A stretch of DNA of 64,000 nt from JBDTSW01 sp963807385 (GTDB lineage: Bacteria > Actinomycetota > Thermoleophilia > Solirubrobacterales > 70-9), in assembly GCA_963807385.1 (NCBI GenBank), contig CAWEBQ010000003.1:434001-498000 (forward strand), written 5' to 3'. A program made the translations under genes and the position numbers. A model generated the notes under the pieces. The model had not been told where the DNA came from. It ran no database searches and saw nothing but the letters and a program-made list of their open reading frames with translations. Below, piece by piece: positions 37,422 through 46,018 of this stretch. The stretch's first letter is position 1. The number at the start of each line of letters is the position of its first letter.

Positions 37422-37895
37422 GTGTTGCTGGACTGGACTGACCCGAGGCGGGCACATCGCGTGGTGGTGGAGGAGACCGTCCCAAGCGGCCTTGGAACCC
37501 CGGGCTACGTGGATTCGTTCGCCGCTCGCCGCTCCTCAGCGGACGACCGCTCCCCCGAGGTGCTCACCCGTGCGGCGTTCGAAGAGGCGCCGCCGGTCGC
37601 CCGAGGGGTCATCCTGGTTGCGTGGCGCGCTCTCGGCTTCCGACTCGGACCGCGGCGATCCGCACAGCATGTCTTTGGCTGGGGCATCCTGCAGTCCGAG
37701 CCCGGGCTGCTTGAGATCGGGACCGCCGGACCCCGAGCGACGAGCAGGATCGTTGTCCGAGACCGCAACGGCGAGGTCGTCATCACGACCTTCCTGGTTT
37801 GGACCAGCCCTGCCATCCGTCTGGTCTGGGCGGTCCTCTCGCCGGTACACCGGCGCATGGCGCGCTACCTCATCGACCGAACAAACCGCGGATGA
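37422..37895 (+). CDS. DUF2867-like small protein
   Basis: About 157 residues. It resembles the DUF2867 group in layout: an N-terminal HRVVVEETVPSGLGTPGYVDSF, a hydrophobic helix, then beta strands (GLLEIGTAGPRATSRIVVRD), and a C-terminal stretch ILVWTSPAIRLVWAVLSPVHRR in approximate form. The GTG at 37422 is preferred because upstream ATGs fall in the operator. It overlaps the TetR gene by four bases (ATGA). Its function is not known; it is probably the regulator's target. Confidence 0.6.
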   Translation: MLLDWTDPRRAHRVVVEETVPSGLGTPGYVDSFAARRSSADDRSPEVLTRAAFEEAPPVARGVILVAWRALGFRLGPRRSAQHVFGWGILQSEPGLLEIGTAGPRATSRIVVRDRNGEVVITTFLVWTSPAIRLVWAVLSPVHRRMARYLIDRTNRG

Positions 37896-38509
37896 TCGCC
37901 ACGAAATCGATCCGCCGCACGCAGGCGGACCGCCGCGCGCAGTCCCGCGCCGCCCTCCTGGAAGCGACGGCACGTGCGATCTCGCGGAGCGGCTACCGTG
38001 GGTTGTCGCTTGAGGCCGTTGCCGCCGACGCCGGTTACTCGCGTGGCGCCGTGTACCACCAGTTCAAGGACAAGGATGCCCTCGTCCTTGCCACGATCGA
38101 ATGGGTACGCGACAGCTGGTACGCCGAGGTCGCGCCTGCGTTACTGGCGGGGGGCGTGGCAACCGCTGACAGCCTGGTCGACGTCGCCCGTCGCCACGCC
38201 GTCTTTTGCCGTCGGGACATCGCGGGCGTCATGGCCGCCCTGCGGGTCGAGTTCGCTGGCGACGACCACCCGATTGGCGTCGCGGTCCGTGGCGAGACGG
38301 CCGCGGTGGTCGAGCTCTTCCGGCAGGTTGTCCTCGCCGCGCGGGAACTGGGAGACTTGCCGCCTGGCCTCCCGGCCGATTCACTTGCCGCAGCTGCGGT
38401 AGCCGCGGTCGAGAGCGCCGTCATCGCGCTTGCGGGCCGCACCGGCGACGATGAGGAAATCGCCGAACGCCTCGTCCGCGGACTGCTTCAACCGGGCTCA
38501 TTGGTTTAA
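37892..38509 (+). CDS. TetR-family transcriptional regulator
   Basis: About 205 residues. The N-terminal helix-turn-helix spans roughly residues 25-65 (GLSLEAVAADAGYSRGAVY, then HQFKDKDALV). The C-terminal ligand domain is helical and has no recognisable subclass. It starts inside the stop of the upstream DUF2867-like gene. The predicted operator is at 37387-37408, so a ligand-induced, self-repressed operon is likely. Confidence 0.88.
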   Translation: MIATKSIRRTQADRRAQSRAALLEATARAISRSGYRGLSLEAVAADAGYSRGAVYHQFKDKDALVLATIEWVRDSWYAEVAPALLAGGVATADSLVDVARRHAVFCRRDIAGVMAALRVEFAGDDHPIGVAVRGETAAVVELFRQVVLAARELGDLPPGLPADSLAAAAVAAVESAVIALAGRTGDDEEIAERLVRGLLQPGSLV

Positions 38510-38593
38510 CCGGGCGGGGCGGTTCGCTGTAACGTCGCCGGACGACTGCCTGAGGCCCGCCGCCACAGGGGTTTCACGCCGAGAGGAGTTGTC

Positions 38594-39211
38594 ATGGGGT
38601 TGTACGGCGAGCACGTTCTCCCGAGGATCATCAACGCCGCCTGCGGGCTGAAATCCGCCCAGCCGCTGCGCGAGCGCGTGTGCGCAGGGCTCGACGGCGA
38701 TGTCGTCGAAATCGGCTTCGGCTCGGGACTCAACGTGCCCTTCTACCCCGACCGCGTCAACCGGGTCGCCGCGGTGGAGCCCTCGGACGTCGGATGGAAG
38801 CTTGCGGGCAAGCGCCTGGGCGCCGCGAGGGTCCCGGTGGAGCGCTCCGGCCTGGACGGCCAGTCGCTGCCGTTCGACGACAACGGCTTCGACAGCGCGC
38901 TCACGACCTGGACCATGTGCACCATCCCGGATCTCGCCGCCGCACTCAGGGAGGTAAGGCGTGTCCTGAAGCCCGGCGGCGCGCTTCACTTCGTCGAGCA
39001 CGGACTCGCTCCCGACGAGCGGGTGCGCCGCTGGCAGCACCGCCTCGAGCCGATCCAGAAGCGGGCCTTCGGCGGGTGCCATCTGACGCGGCCGATCGTC
39101 CAGCTGCTGGCGGACGCCGGCTTCGAGGTCGAGGCCGTAGACACCTTCTACGAGGACGGCGCCCCGAAGTTCCTGACCGCGCAATCTCTGGGCGCCGCCG
39201 TCAGTCCCTGA
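38594..39211 (+). CDS. Class I SAM-dependent methyltransferase (type 11)
   Basis: 205 residues. Motif I is VEIGFGSGLNVPFYP, the next acidic residue lies in AAVEPSD, followed by DNGFDSALTTWTMCTI, then EVRRVLKPGGALHFVEHG. The first 30 residues (LYGEHVLPRIINAACG) resemble phospholipid or METTL7-like methyltransferases, so a lipid or small hydrophobic substrate is plausible. A further oxidoreductase starts 34 bp downstream; the two may be co-transcribed. Confidence 0.84.
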   Translation: MGLYGEHVLPRIINAACGLKSAQPLRERVCAGLDGDVVEIGFGSGLNVPFYPDRVNRVAAVEPSDVGWKLAGKRLGAARVPVERSGLDGQSLPFDDNGFDSALTTWTMCTIPDLAAALREVRRVLKPGGALHFVEHGLAPDERVRRWQHRLEPIQKRAFGGCHLTRPIVQLLADAGFEVEAVDTFYEDGAPKFLTAQSLGAAVSP

Positions 39212-39245
39212 CGCGGATAACCGCTCGCGGGCTATCGTCAGGTGG

Positions 39246-40373
39246 ATGAGCAAGCGCGTCGTGATCCTCGGTGCGGGCTTCGCCGGCCTCGAGCTGGCAA
39301 CGAGCCTCTCCGAATCCCTGGCCGAAGACGTCGAGGTGACGCTGATCGACCGAAGCGACTCCTTCCGGTTCGGCTTCTCCAAGCTCGACCTCCTGCTCGG
39401 GCGCGAGGCCATGGAGGACGTGCGACTGCCCTACTCGGCGGTCTCGAAGCCGGGGGTGGAGTTTCACCAGGAGACCGTCACCGCAATCGACGCGGAGGCG
39501 CGCCGGGTCACCACCGACGGAGGCTCATACGAGGCGGACTTCCTCGCGATCGCCCTGGGCGCCGACTATGACTTCGCCGCCACGCCCGGGTTTGCCGAGC
39601 ACGGAGTTGAGTACTACTCGTTCGAGGGCGCGGAGCGCTTGCACGATGTCGTCGCCGGCTTCTCCGCTGGGCGAATCGTGATCGGGATCCTGGGCCACCC
39701 CTTCAAGTGCCCGCCGGCGCCGTTCGAGGGCGCGATGCTCCTGCACGACGTGCTGACGCAGCGCGGCATCCGCGATGATTGCGAGATTCGGGTCGTCGGG
39801 CCGATGGCCGCCCCGGTCCCGGTGACGGCCGAGGTCTCCCAGGCGTTCCTCTCGGCGCTCGGCGAACGCGGAATCGAGTACGTGGGCAAGGAGACGATCA
39901 CCTCGGTGGAGAGCGGCGCGGCGAAGCTGGCGAGCGGTGGGAGCGTCCCGTTCGACCTGCTCATCGGTGTCCCGGTTCACCGTGTCCCCGAGGTCGTCGC
40001 GAGCTCCGGCCTGGCGCCGGACGGCTGGATCCCGGTCGAACGCGAGAACCTCGCCACCCGCTTTCGGGGCGTCTACGCCATCGGCGACTGCACGGCCCTC
40101 CCGATGGCGAAGGCCGGCGTCTTCGCCGAGTCCGCCGCCCGGGTGGTCGCCGCCGACATCGCGGTGCAAATCCATGGTGGCGAGCTCGAGCAGCCGTACG
40201 AAGGCGCGGGCAACTGCTACCTCGAATTCGGTGGCGGCCAGGTCGCCAAGGTGGAGGCGAACTTCCTCGGCGGCCCGAGCCCGGTCGCCGAGCTCGTCGG
40301 ACCCAGCCAGGAGCTGGCCGCGGAGAAGGCCGAGTTCGCGGCCACGCGCCGCAGCCGATGGTTCGGCCTCTAG
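39246..40373 (+). CDS. SQR/NDH-2-like pyridine nucleotide-disulfide oxidoreductase
   Basis: 375 residues. FAD motif GAGFAGLELA is at about residue 9. A substrate/quinone region has KCPPAPFEGAMLLHD, the pattern seen in sulfide:quinone oxidoreductase relatives, and YAIGDCTALPMAKAG is the second FAD block. The cysteine in KCPP is the only obvious catalytic-type cysteine in that region, so sulfide oxidation is uncertain. The protein may transfer electrons to a quinone at the membrane. Confidence 0.82.
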   Translation: MSKRVVILGAGFAGLELATSLSESLAEDVEVTLIDRSDSFRFGFSKLDLLLGREAMEDVRLPYSAVSKPGVEFHQETVTAIDAEARRVTTDGGSYEADFLAIALGADYDFAATPGFAEHGVEYYSFEGAERLHDVVAGFSAGRIVIGILGHPFKCPPAPFEGAMLLHDVLTQRGIRDDCEIRVVGPMAAPVPVTAEVSQAFLSALGERGIEYVGKETITSVESGAAKLASGGSVPFDLLIGVPVHRVPEVVASSGLAPDGWIPVERENLATRFRGVYAIGDCTALPMAKAGVFAESAARVVAADIAVQIHGGELEQPYEGAGNCYLEFGGGQVAKVEANFLGGPSPVAELVGPSQELAAEKAEFAATRRSRWFGL

Positions 40374-40494
40374 GGCACCGGCGGGGCGCGGGCGGATTGT
40401 TTCGTGCCCGGGGCCGCCTCGGCGCTACCGTTGAAGCATCGGCAGAGCAGGAGACAGGCGCAGGGGCCTGGCCGCCGCCTCGCTGGCGGTCGTC

Positions 40495-41526
40495 GTGGTC
40501 CTGGCATCGGTGGCGGGTGGCGCGTCCGCGCGGCCATGGCTGCCGGACAAGGGCAAGCGCTTCCAGGGCGTCTCCGACACCGGCGACGTGGCCGGGTTCC
40601 GTGACTTCCGGCGGCAGGTCCGGGCGCACCCCGCGGTGCTCCAGGAGTTCTTTCACTGGGACGTCTCGCTGACCGCAAGCGGCGCGGTGGACCGCTGGAA
40701 GCAAACTGACACGCTGGGCATGGTGAGCCTCTCCACGAAGCTGCCCGCAAACGGGAACGATCAGATGTCCGCCAAGGCCATCGCGAAGGGCGGGGGCGAC
40801 CGCTACATCCTTCGCTACAACGAGGTCCTCGGGAAGCTCAAGCAGCCGACCTACATCCGGCTGATGCCCGAGATGAACGGGTCGTGGAACCCATACTGCG
40901 CCTACAACGCGGACGGAAGCTCACGCGGCAGATGGCACTCGACCCGCGCCTTCCGGAGGGCCTGGAAGCGGTTCGTGATCATCACCCGGGGCGGCAAGCG
41001 CGCGCAGGTGAACCAGCGGCTCCGCAAGCAGGGCCTCTCTCGCATCTACAAGGCGAAGTCCAATCACGATCCGATCTACCGCCGGCGGGACGTCCCCAGG
41101 AAGCTGCCGAGGCCGAAGGTCGCGTTCCTGTGGGTTCCGCAGACGATCGCGTCGCCGAACGTGTCCGGCAACCAGCCCTCCGATTACTGGCCCGGGGGGA
41201 ACTTCGTCGACTGGGTGGGAGTGGACATCTTCTCGAAGTACCAGAGCGCCTTCGACAACATGCAGGCCTTCTTCCGCCGCTACGACCACAAGCCGTTCAT
41301 GATCGGCGAGTGGTCGCCGTGGGACGGCGACCCGGGGGGCAAGTTCACTCACCGCCTGCTCCGGTGGGGCGAGAACCACCGCCGGGTCCGGATGATGGTC
41401 TATTACCGAAGCGTCTCGATCAACACGGCGTACGACATCGACCACTTCCCCGCCGCAAGGCGTGAGTTGCGGCACCACCTGAACAAGCCGACCTGGGACC
41501 CCTACGCCAGGGGCACCCGGGACTGA
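40495..41526 (+). CDS. Secreted GH26-like glycoside hydrolase (start uncertain)
   Basis: At least 343 residues. The acid/base glutamate is likely in RLMPEMNGSW and the nucleophile in FMIGEWSPW, as in GH26 beta-mannanase-like barrels. The GTG at 40495 is the first conventional start in frame, but the codons just upstream read LAAASLAVVVVL-type hydrophobic residues after RRR, a clear signal peptide. No usual start codon lies in frame beyond it before a TGA at 40432. A TTG at 40431 in another frame, with one G removed from the GGGG run at 40463-40466, would supply a proper N-terminus. Confidence 0.75.
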   Translation: MVLASVAGGASARPWLPDKGKRFQGVSDTGDVAGFRDFRRQVRAHPAVLQEFFHWDVSLTASGAVDRWKQTDTLGMVSLSTKLPANGNDQMSAKAIAKGGGDRYILRYNEVLGKLKQPTYIRLMPEMNGSWNPYCAYNADGSSRGRWHSTRAFRRAWKRFVIITRGGKRAQVNQRLRKQGLSRIYKAKSNHDPIYRRRDVPRKLPRPKVAFLWVPQTIASPNVSGNQPSDYWPGGNFVDWVGVDIFSKYQSAFDNMQAFFRRYDHKPFMIGEWSPWDGDPGGKFTHRLLRWGENHRRVRMMVYYRSVSINTAYDIDHFPAARRELRHHLNKPTWDPYARGTRD

Positions 41527-41751
41527 GCGCACCCGACGCGGCGGCGTTCGACCATGATCGGCGCATGCGAAGTGAAACGGGAGGAGTCGCGGGTTGCCGG
41601 CAAGTCGAACGACTCGGCGGCGGCCGAGGGAAGCGTTGCGACGCCCTGGACCCGCTGACCGGCGAGCGCACCCAGTCCGGGGGGCCGGACCAGGCGGCCA
41701 TCGTCCTGTCCGAACTAGCATGAATCGCCCAATCACAGACAAGGAGCAGCG

Positions 41752-42243
41752 ATGACTGAGCAGACCCAAGCCCTCGATCCGGTCGCGATCTCGAGCGGCG
41801 AGGGCGAGGCGCGTTGGTGGTTCGACGGCCTCGCGTTGATCAAGGCGACCGCAGCCGAAACTGGGGGGTTGATGACGATTCTCGAGATCACCGAACCGCC
41901 CGACAATCAGGGGCCGCTCCACGTCCACCACGTCGAGGACGAGGGCTTCTGGATCCTGGAGGGAAGCGCAACCTTCGAAATCGGCGATGAAACGATCGAA
42001 GCCCGAGCCGGGGATTACCTTTTCGGCCCGCGGGACATCCCGCACCGGTACACGACGGGGCCCGACGGCTGCCGGATGCTCTTCATCTTCACGCCGGGCG
42101 GCTTCGAGGTGCTGCTGCGCGCTACGAGCCGGCCTGCCGAGCGCCGTGCCCTGCCACCCCCCGCCGAGGCGCCCCCCTCGGAGGAAGAGATGAAGATGAT
42201 GCTCGCCGCCATCCAGGACTACGGCTGCGAGATGCTCGAGTAG
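41752..42243 (+). CDS. Cupin-domain protein
   Basis: 163 residues with an AAGGAG site before the ATG. The cupin barrel shows the metal motif HVHHVEDEGFWILEG, G(X)5HXH-like with an additional Glu, and the second motif PRDIPHRYTTGP. A Pro/Glu-rich tail ends with a helical stretch (EEEMKMMLAAIQDYG). The family includes dioxygenases and isomerases; no substrate is assignable. The 225 bases upstream (41527-41751) hold no convincing gene. Confidence 0.85.
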   Translation: MTEQTQALDPVAISSGEGEARWWFDGLALIKATAAETGGLMTILEITEPPDNQGPLHVHHVEDEGFWILEGSATFEIGDETIEARAGDYLFGPRDIPHRYTTGPDGCRMLFIFTPGGFEVLLRATSRPAERRALPPPAEAPPSEEEMKMMLAAIQDYGCEMLE

Positions 42244-42253
42244 CGGATCGCCG

Positions 42254-42787
42254 CTAGCTGGGCCGGGCCAGCTGACGAAGCCGCGCCCTTCCCTCCGCTA
42301 AGCAGCGATTTACCTTGGTGTGAGTCCAGCCGGTGATCGCCTGGATCTCCGCGTAGGAGTAGCCCTCGGCCTGGAGCGCGAGAGCTCGACGCTCCTGCGG
42401 TTTCAACCTCGCGAGGAGCCGGGCGGCGCGGGCGACCCGCTCGCGATGCTCGAGATGCTCGAACGGCCCCGGGCGCTCGCTGCGCGCGGCCGCGAATGCG
42501 TCGGATGCCTCGCCTCCGGCATCGGCGCTCAGCTCGCGCAGCCGGCGCTCGCGAACGGCCAAGGCCTCGCGGCCGACCACGGTGAGCATCCACGGGAGCA
42601 GCCGGGCCCGGTCCACCGTGTGATGGCGGACGAGAAGGATCTCCACCGCCCGCTGAAGGGCATCGTCAGCGTCGTCGGGGCAGAGCGAGAACCGCTGGGC
42701 CCTGCGGATGAGCCGCTCGCGCTGGGAGGCGAGAAGCTCCGCGGCGTCGTCGCACGCCGGGGAGGTGATGGCGAGGGCGGCTTCCAC
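42254..42787 (-). CDS. ECF-type RNA polymerase sigma factor (region 2 and 4)
   Basis: 177 residues with a GTG start. Region 2 has ERLIRRAQRFSLCPDDADDALQRAVEI-type sequence, and region 4 has a helix-turn-helix (GYSYAEIQAITGWTHTKVNR). The linker is short and there is no clear anti-sigma gene adjacent. It converges with the cupin gene 11 bp away. A small secreted protein lies 127 bp upstream in the same direction and may be a target, which is speculative. Confidence 0.83.
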   Translation of the reverse strand: MEAALAITSPACDDAAELLASQRERLIRRAQRFSLCPDDADDALQRAVEILLVRHHTVDRARLLPWMLTVVGREALAVRERRLRELSADAGGEASDAFAAARSERPGPFEHLEHRERVARAARLLARLKPQERRALALQAEGYSYAEIQAITGWTHTKVNRCLAEGRARLRQLARPS

Positions 42788-42914
42788 GCACGGGTCAACC
42801 CCGCGGGCCGCGGGAATGCCCCGGCTGGTGCCCTGCGGCCGTCGCTCAGCCGGCCTCGGGCCGGCCTACGCGCAGCGGCCGGCCGCCCCGCCTTGGAACG
42901 GACCGGTTACCCCC

Positions 42915-43325
42915 TCAGGTACTCGAGCTATGGACGACGTTGTTCGACTTGTCGGGCAGGCAGACGTGTCGATGCGGGCCGTCGTTGCGAAGCGTCTCGC
43001 GCTTCACCTTCGTGAAGTAGGTCCCGCTTGCCAGCTCAGCTCCGGGCGTGCCTACCTTGAACGTGCCGGCCTGGGTCGAGGTCGCCTCGGCGACCTTGAC
43101 GGCGCCGCCGGGCTCCTGGCGATGCAGCGTCACCTTGCGGCCACGCTCGCAGGCGGGCTTGGCCGCAAGGATCTGACCGGTGTAGCGCTCGACGTCGGAG
43201 AAGTTCGGCTCGGCGCCGGAGATATTGATGGTGACGGGGATGTTGTTGGTGTGTGCTGCGGCCAGTGAGCCCCCGACCGCGAGCGCCCCGACGACCGCGA
43301 TCGCCCAAAAAACCGACTTCCTCAT
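42915..43325 (-). CDS. Small secreted protein of unknown function
   Basis: 136 residues. A classical signal peptide (MRKSVFWAIAVVGALAVGGS then LAAAH) is followed by a beta-rich mature part with two cysteines (KPACERG and HVCLPD) that may pair. The strands ITINISGAEPNF and GTFKVGTPGAELASGTYF resemble small Ig-like or carboxypeptidase-regulatory-like folds. It is divergent from the FG-GAP gene. No function assignable. Confidence 0.65.
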   Translation of the reverse strand: MRKSVFWAIAVVGALAVGGSLAAAHTNNIPVTINISGAEPNFSDVERYTGQILAAKPACERGRKVTLHRQEPGGAVKVAEATSTQAGTFKVGTPGAELASGTYFTKVKRETLRNDGPHRHVCLPDKSNNVVHSSST

Positions 43326-43413
43326 CGTTCCCCCAATCCCGTCGTCTATGTGGGGCGAACCCTACACCAGTATCACCGTGGACATGGCGGTCGATTCGCG
43401 ATATGTTGAGGAC

Positions 43414-45000
43414 ATGGGGAGGAAGGGGGTAGGCCGGTTTCTGGCGCTTGCCGTGAGCTCGGCGCTCGCCGTGCTCGCATCACCGGCCGTGACCGTCGCG
43501 GCGCCAAACGCGGGCGACTTCAACGGGGACGGCTTCGATGACCTCGCGATCTCGGCGCGCGACGACGTGGACGGGAAGGAGAAGGCCGGCGCGGTCTCGG
43601 TCATCTACGGCGGTCGGGGCGGACTGAGCGGCCGGGGCGACCAGCGCTGGACTCAGAACAGCCGGGGCATTCCGGGCAGGGCCGAGGACGAGCCCAGCTC
43701 GACGGAGAGCGGCGAGGACGAGGACACCATCCGCGGCATCGGCGACGGCGGCTTTGGCAGCAGCATGGGTATCGGGGACTTCGACGATGATGGGTATGAC
43801 GACCTCGCCGTTGGTACGCCGGGTGAGGATGGCCCGCACCCACCGGTCTACACCTACGACCACGGCTCGGTCACGGTCATCTACGGCGGGAGGCGCGGGC
43901 TGACCGCCTCCGGCGCGAAGGTCTTCACGCTCGAGTCACCGGGGGTTCCCGGCGACAGTGCGGAGCACACCCATTTCGGCTCGGGCCTGGCCGGCGGAGA
44001 TTTCGACGGTGACGGCAAGGACGACCTCGCGGTCGGCGCGCCTCACTGCTGTGCTGGGATGCTCACCATCCTCTTCGGGAGCTCGCATGGATTGCGCGGG
44101 CCGGGTGCGCAGTCGTTCACCGCCGCCGAGGTGTTCGACGGCCAGTCCGGTTTCCACTACGGGTTCGGCGAAGTCTTGGCCTCCGGCCGATTCGACCGCG
44201 GTCGATTCGACGATCTCGTCGTCGGGACGCCCGCGTTCGAAGGCCTGATCAACGGCAAGGGCGTCGGAGCAACGTCCACGCTCTATGGCACCCCCGATGG
44301 CCTGGAGCTCGGGCTGCCGACCGTCTTCGGGTCTGGGGCCTCCACCAACCACCCCTGGCTCGGAAGCGCACTGACCGCCGCAGACTTCGCGCAGAACGGC
44401 CGCGACGACCTCGTCGCAGGGGCGCCCGGAGAGGGCGAGGGCGGGACACTCAGGGAGTTCTGGGGCTCGAGCGATGCACTTACGCTGTCCCAGCAGGATC
44501 CGCTGAGCGCGAACCGCTTCTGCCCCGAGTCCCCCTCGGCGACCGACAACGCGTTCGCCGCGTCGCTGGCGACCGGCGACCTGGTGGGCGACGGCCGCGA
44601 CGATGTCGTGATAGGCCAGCCGCACGACGACTTCCCCGGCATCACTGATCCCGGCTCGGCATGCGTCGCAGCGGGCAACGACAACGGGCTGCAGTTCAGC
44701 GACATGACGTTCGTTGCGGCTCTCCCAGAGACGGGCGATGAACTGGGCTCCGCCCTGGCGGTCGGGTCGTTCGGCAGGGGCCGCGGGGACGACCTGGCGA
44801 TCAGTGCGCCGGGCGAGGACGGGGGCGTGGGGCTGGTGTACGTCTTCTACCACCACCCGGAGTTCCCGTCCCCTGACCGCTTCCAGGTCCTCGGCCAAGG
44901 GTTTGAGGGGATCAAGGGGACCGCAGGCTCAGGCGAGCGCTTCGGATCGTCGCTGGCGCCGGGCCGCGACCAGATCTGGCTCAACGATTTCCGAAACTGA
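43414..45000 (+). CDS. Secreted FG-GAP repeat protein
   Basis: About 528 residues with a signal peptide (LALAVSSALAVLASPAVTVA then AP). There are about seven FG-GAP/integrin-type repeats, each with GDFNGDGFDDLAIS-like calcium-binding loops. Exceptions are weaker loops such as GRFDRGRFDDLVVG. The repeats would fold as a beta-propeller. Likely an extracellular adhesion or surface protein. The start at 43414 is chosen for its signal peptide; the open frame begins earlier but runs across the divergent gene. Confidence 0.85.
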   Translation: MGRKGVGRFLALAVSSALAVLASPAVTVAAPNAGDFNGDGFDDLAISARDDVDGKEKAGAVSVIYGGRGGLSGRGDQRWTQNSRGIPGRAEDEPSSTESGEDEDTIRGIGDGGFGSSMGIGDFDDDGYDDLAVGTPGEDGPHPPVYTYDHGSVTVIYGGRRGLTASGAKVFTLESPGVPGDSAEHTHFGSGLAGGDFDGDGKDDLAVGAPHCCAGMLTILFGSSHGLRGPGAQSFTAAEVFDGQSGFHYGFGEVLASGRFDRGRFDDLVVGTPAFEGLINGKGVGATSTLYGTPDGLELGLPTVFGSGASTNHPWLGSALTAADFAQNGRDDLVAGAPGEGEGGTLREFWGSSDALTLSQQDPLSANRFCPESPSATDNAFAASLATGDLVGDGRDDVVIGQPHDDFPGITDPGSACVAAGNDNGLQFSDMTFVAALPETGDELGSALAVGSFGRGRGDDLAISAPGEDGGVGLVYVFYHHPEFPSPDRFQVLGQGFEGIKGTAGSGERFGSSLAPGRDQIWLNDFRN

Positions 45001-45054
45001 GTGGGCGTCTAGCTGCACGTAGGCGCTCGGGCCGCCGGTATCCTCCGCCGCCTG

Positions 45055-46002
45055 ATGAGCACCTGCATAGTCACCGGAGGAGCGGGATTCCTGGGCTCAC
45101 ACCTTTGCGACCACCTGCTGGCCATGGGCCGGCGCGTGATCTGCATCGACAACCTCGACACGGGGTCGCTACAGAACATCGAGCACATCGACAACCCGGA
45201 TTTCCTCTCGGTCAACGCGGACATCACCGAGCCGTTCTTCATCGAGGAGGACGTCGACTTCGTCTACCACCTCGCCTCGCCGGCGAGCCCTATCGACTAC
45301 GCCCGCCTGCCGCTGCATACGCTCAAGGTCGGCTCCTACGGCACGCACCACATGCTGGGCCTCGCCAAGCTCAAGCGCGCGCGCTTCCTGTTGGCCTCCA
45401 CCTCCGAGGTCTACGGCGACCCGCAGGTCCACCCCCAGGCGGAGGACTACTGGGGCCACGTCAACCCGATCGGCCCGCGCGGCGTCTACGACGAGGCCAA
45501 GCGCTACGCCGAGGCGCTGACGATGGCCTACCACCGCCAGCAGGGCGTGAACACGTGCATCGTCCGGATCTTCAACACGTACGGCCCGAGGATGCGTCCG
45601 CACGACGGTCGCGCGATCCCCACGTTTCTCCGGCAGGCGCTACAGGACAAGCCGCTCACGGTGTTCGGCGACGGCAGCCAGACGCGCAGCTTCTGCTTCG
45701 TCGACGACCTGATCCGCGGCCTCGTCGCGCTCAGCGAGTCCGACGTGCATCTGCCGGTGAACATCGGCAATCCCAACGAGTTCACCCTGCTCGAACTGGC
45801 GGAGGCCGTAACCGAGGCGACCGAGTCGCGCTCCGAGACGGTCTTCGAGGCTCTGCCCGTCGACGATCCCCAGATCCGCCAGCCCGACATCGGGCGGGCG
45901 AAGGAGCTGCTGGGCTGGGAGCCCGAGGTCGAGCTTCTGGACGGTCTGCGGATGACGATCGAGCGCGCCGGAGTCGAGCGCCTGGTCGGCGCCGGCGCCT
46001 AG
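45055..46002 (+). CDS. NAD-dependent epimerase, UDP-glucuronate decarboxylase (UXS) type
   Basis: 315 residues. The NAD motif GGAGFLGSHL is at residue 8, followed by ADIT, LASPASPIDY, a STSEVYGDP serine motif and the catalytic YDEAKRYAE Tyr/Lys pair. The RIFNTYGPRM and GDGSQTRSFCFVDD motifs are typical of the UXS group, which converts UDP-glucuronate to UDP-xylose. The next gene is a glycosyltransferase, and another lies at 48581, so it probably supplies sugar for surface glycans. Confidence 0.88.
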   Translation: MSTCIVTGGAGFLGSHLCDHLLAMGRRVICIDNLDTGSLQNIEHIDNPDFLSVNADITEPFFIEEDVDFVYHLASPASPIDYARLPLHTLKVGSYGTHHMLGLAKLKRARFLLASTSEVYGDPQVHPQAEDYWGHVNPIGPRGVYDEAKRYAEALTMAYHRQQGVNTCIVRIFNTYGPRMRPHDGRAIPTFLRQALQDKPLTVFGDGSQTRSFCFVDDLIRGLVALSESDVHLPVNIGNPNEFTLLELAEAVTEATESRSETVFEALPVDDPQIRQPDIGRAKELLGWEPEVELLDGLRMTIERAGVERLVGAGA

Positions 46003-46018
46003 CGCCGGAGCTCCTGCC

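Noticed and set aside
41527..41751. Short frames before the cupin gene
   Set aside because: Two frames of 34 and 52 codons overlap each other and lack a ribosome site or family resemblance.
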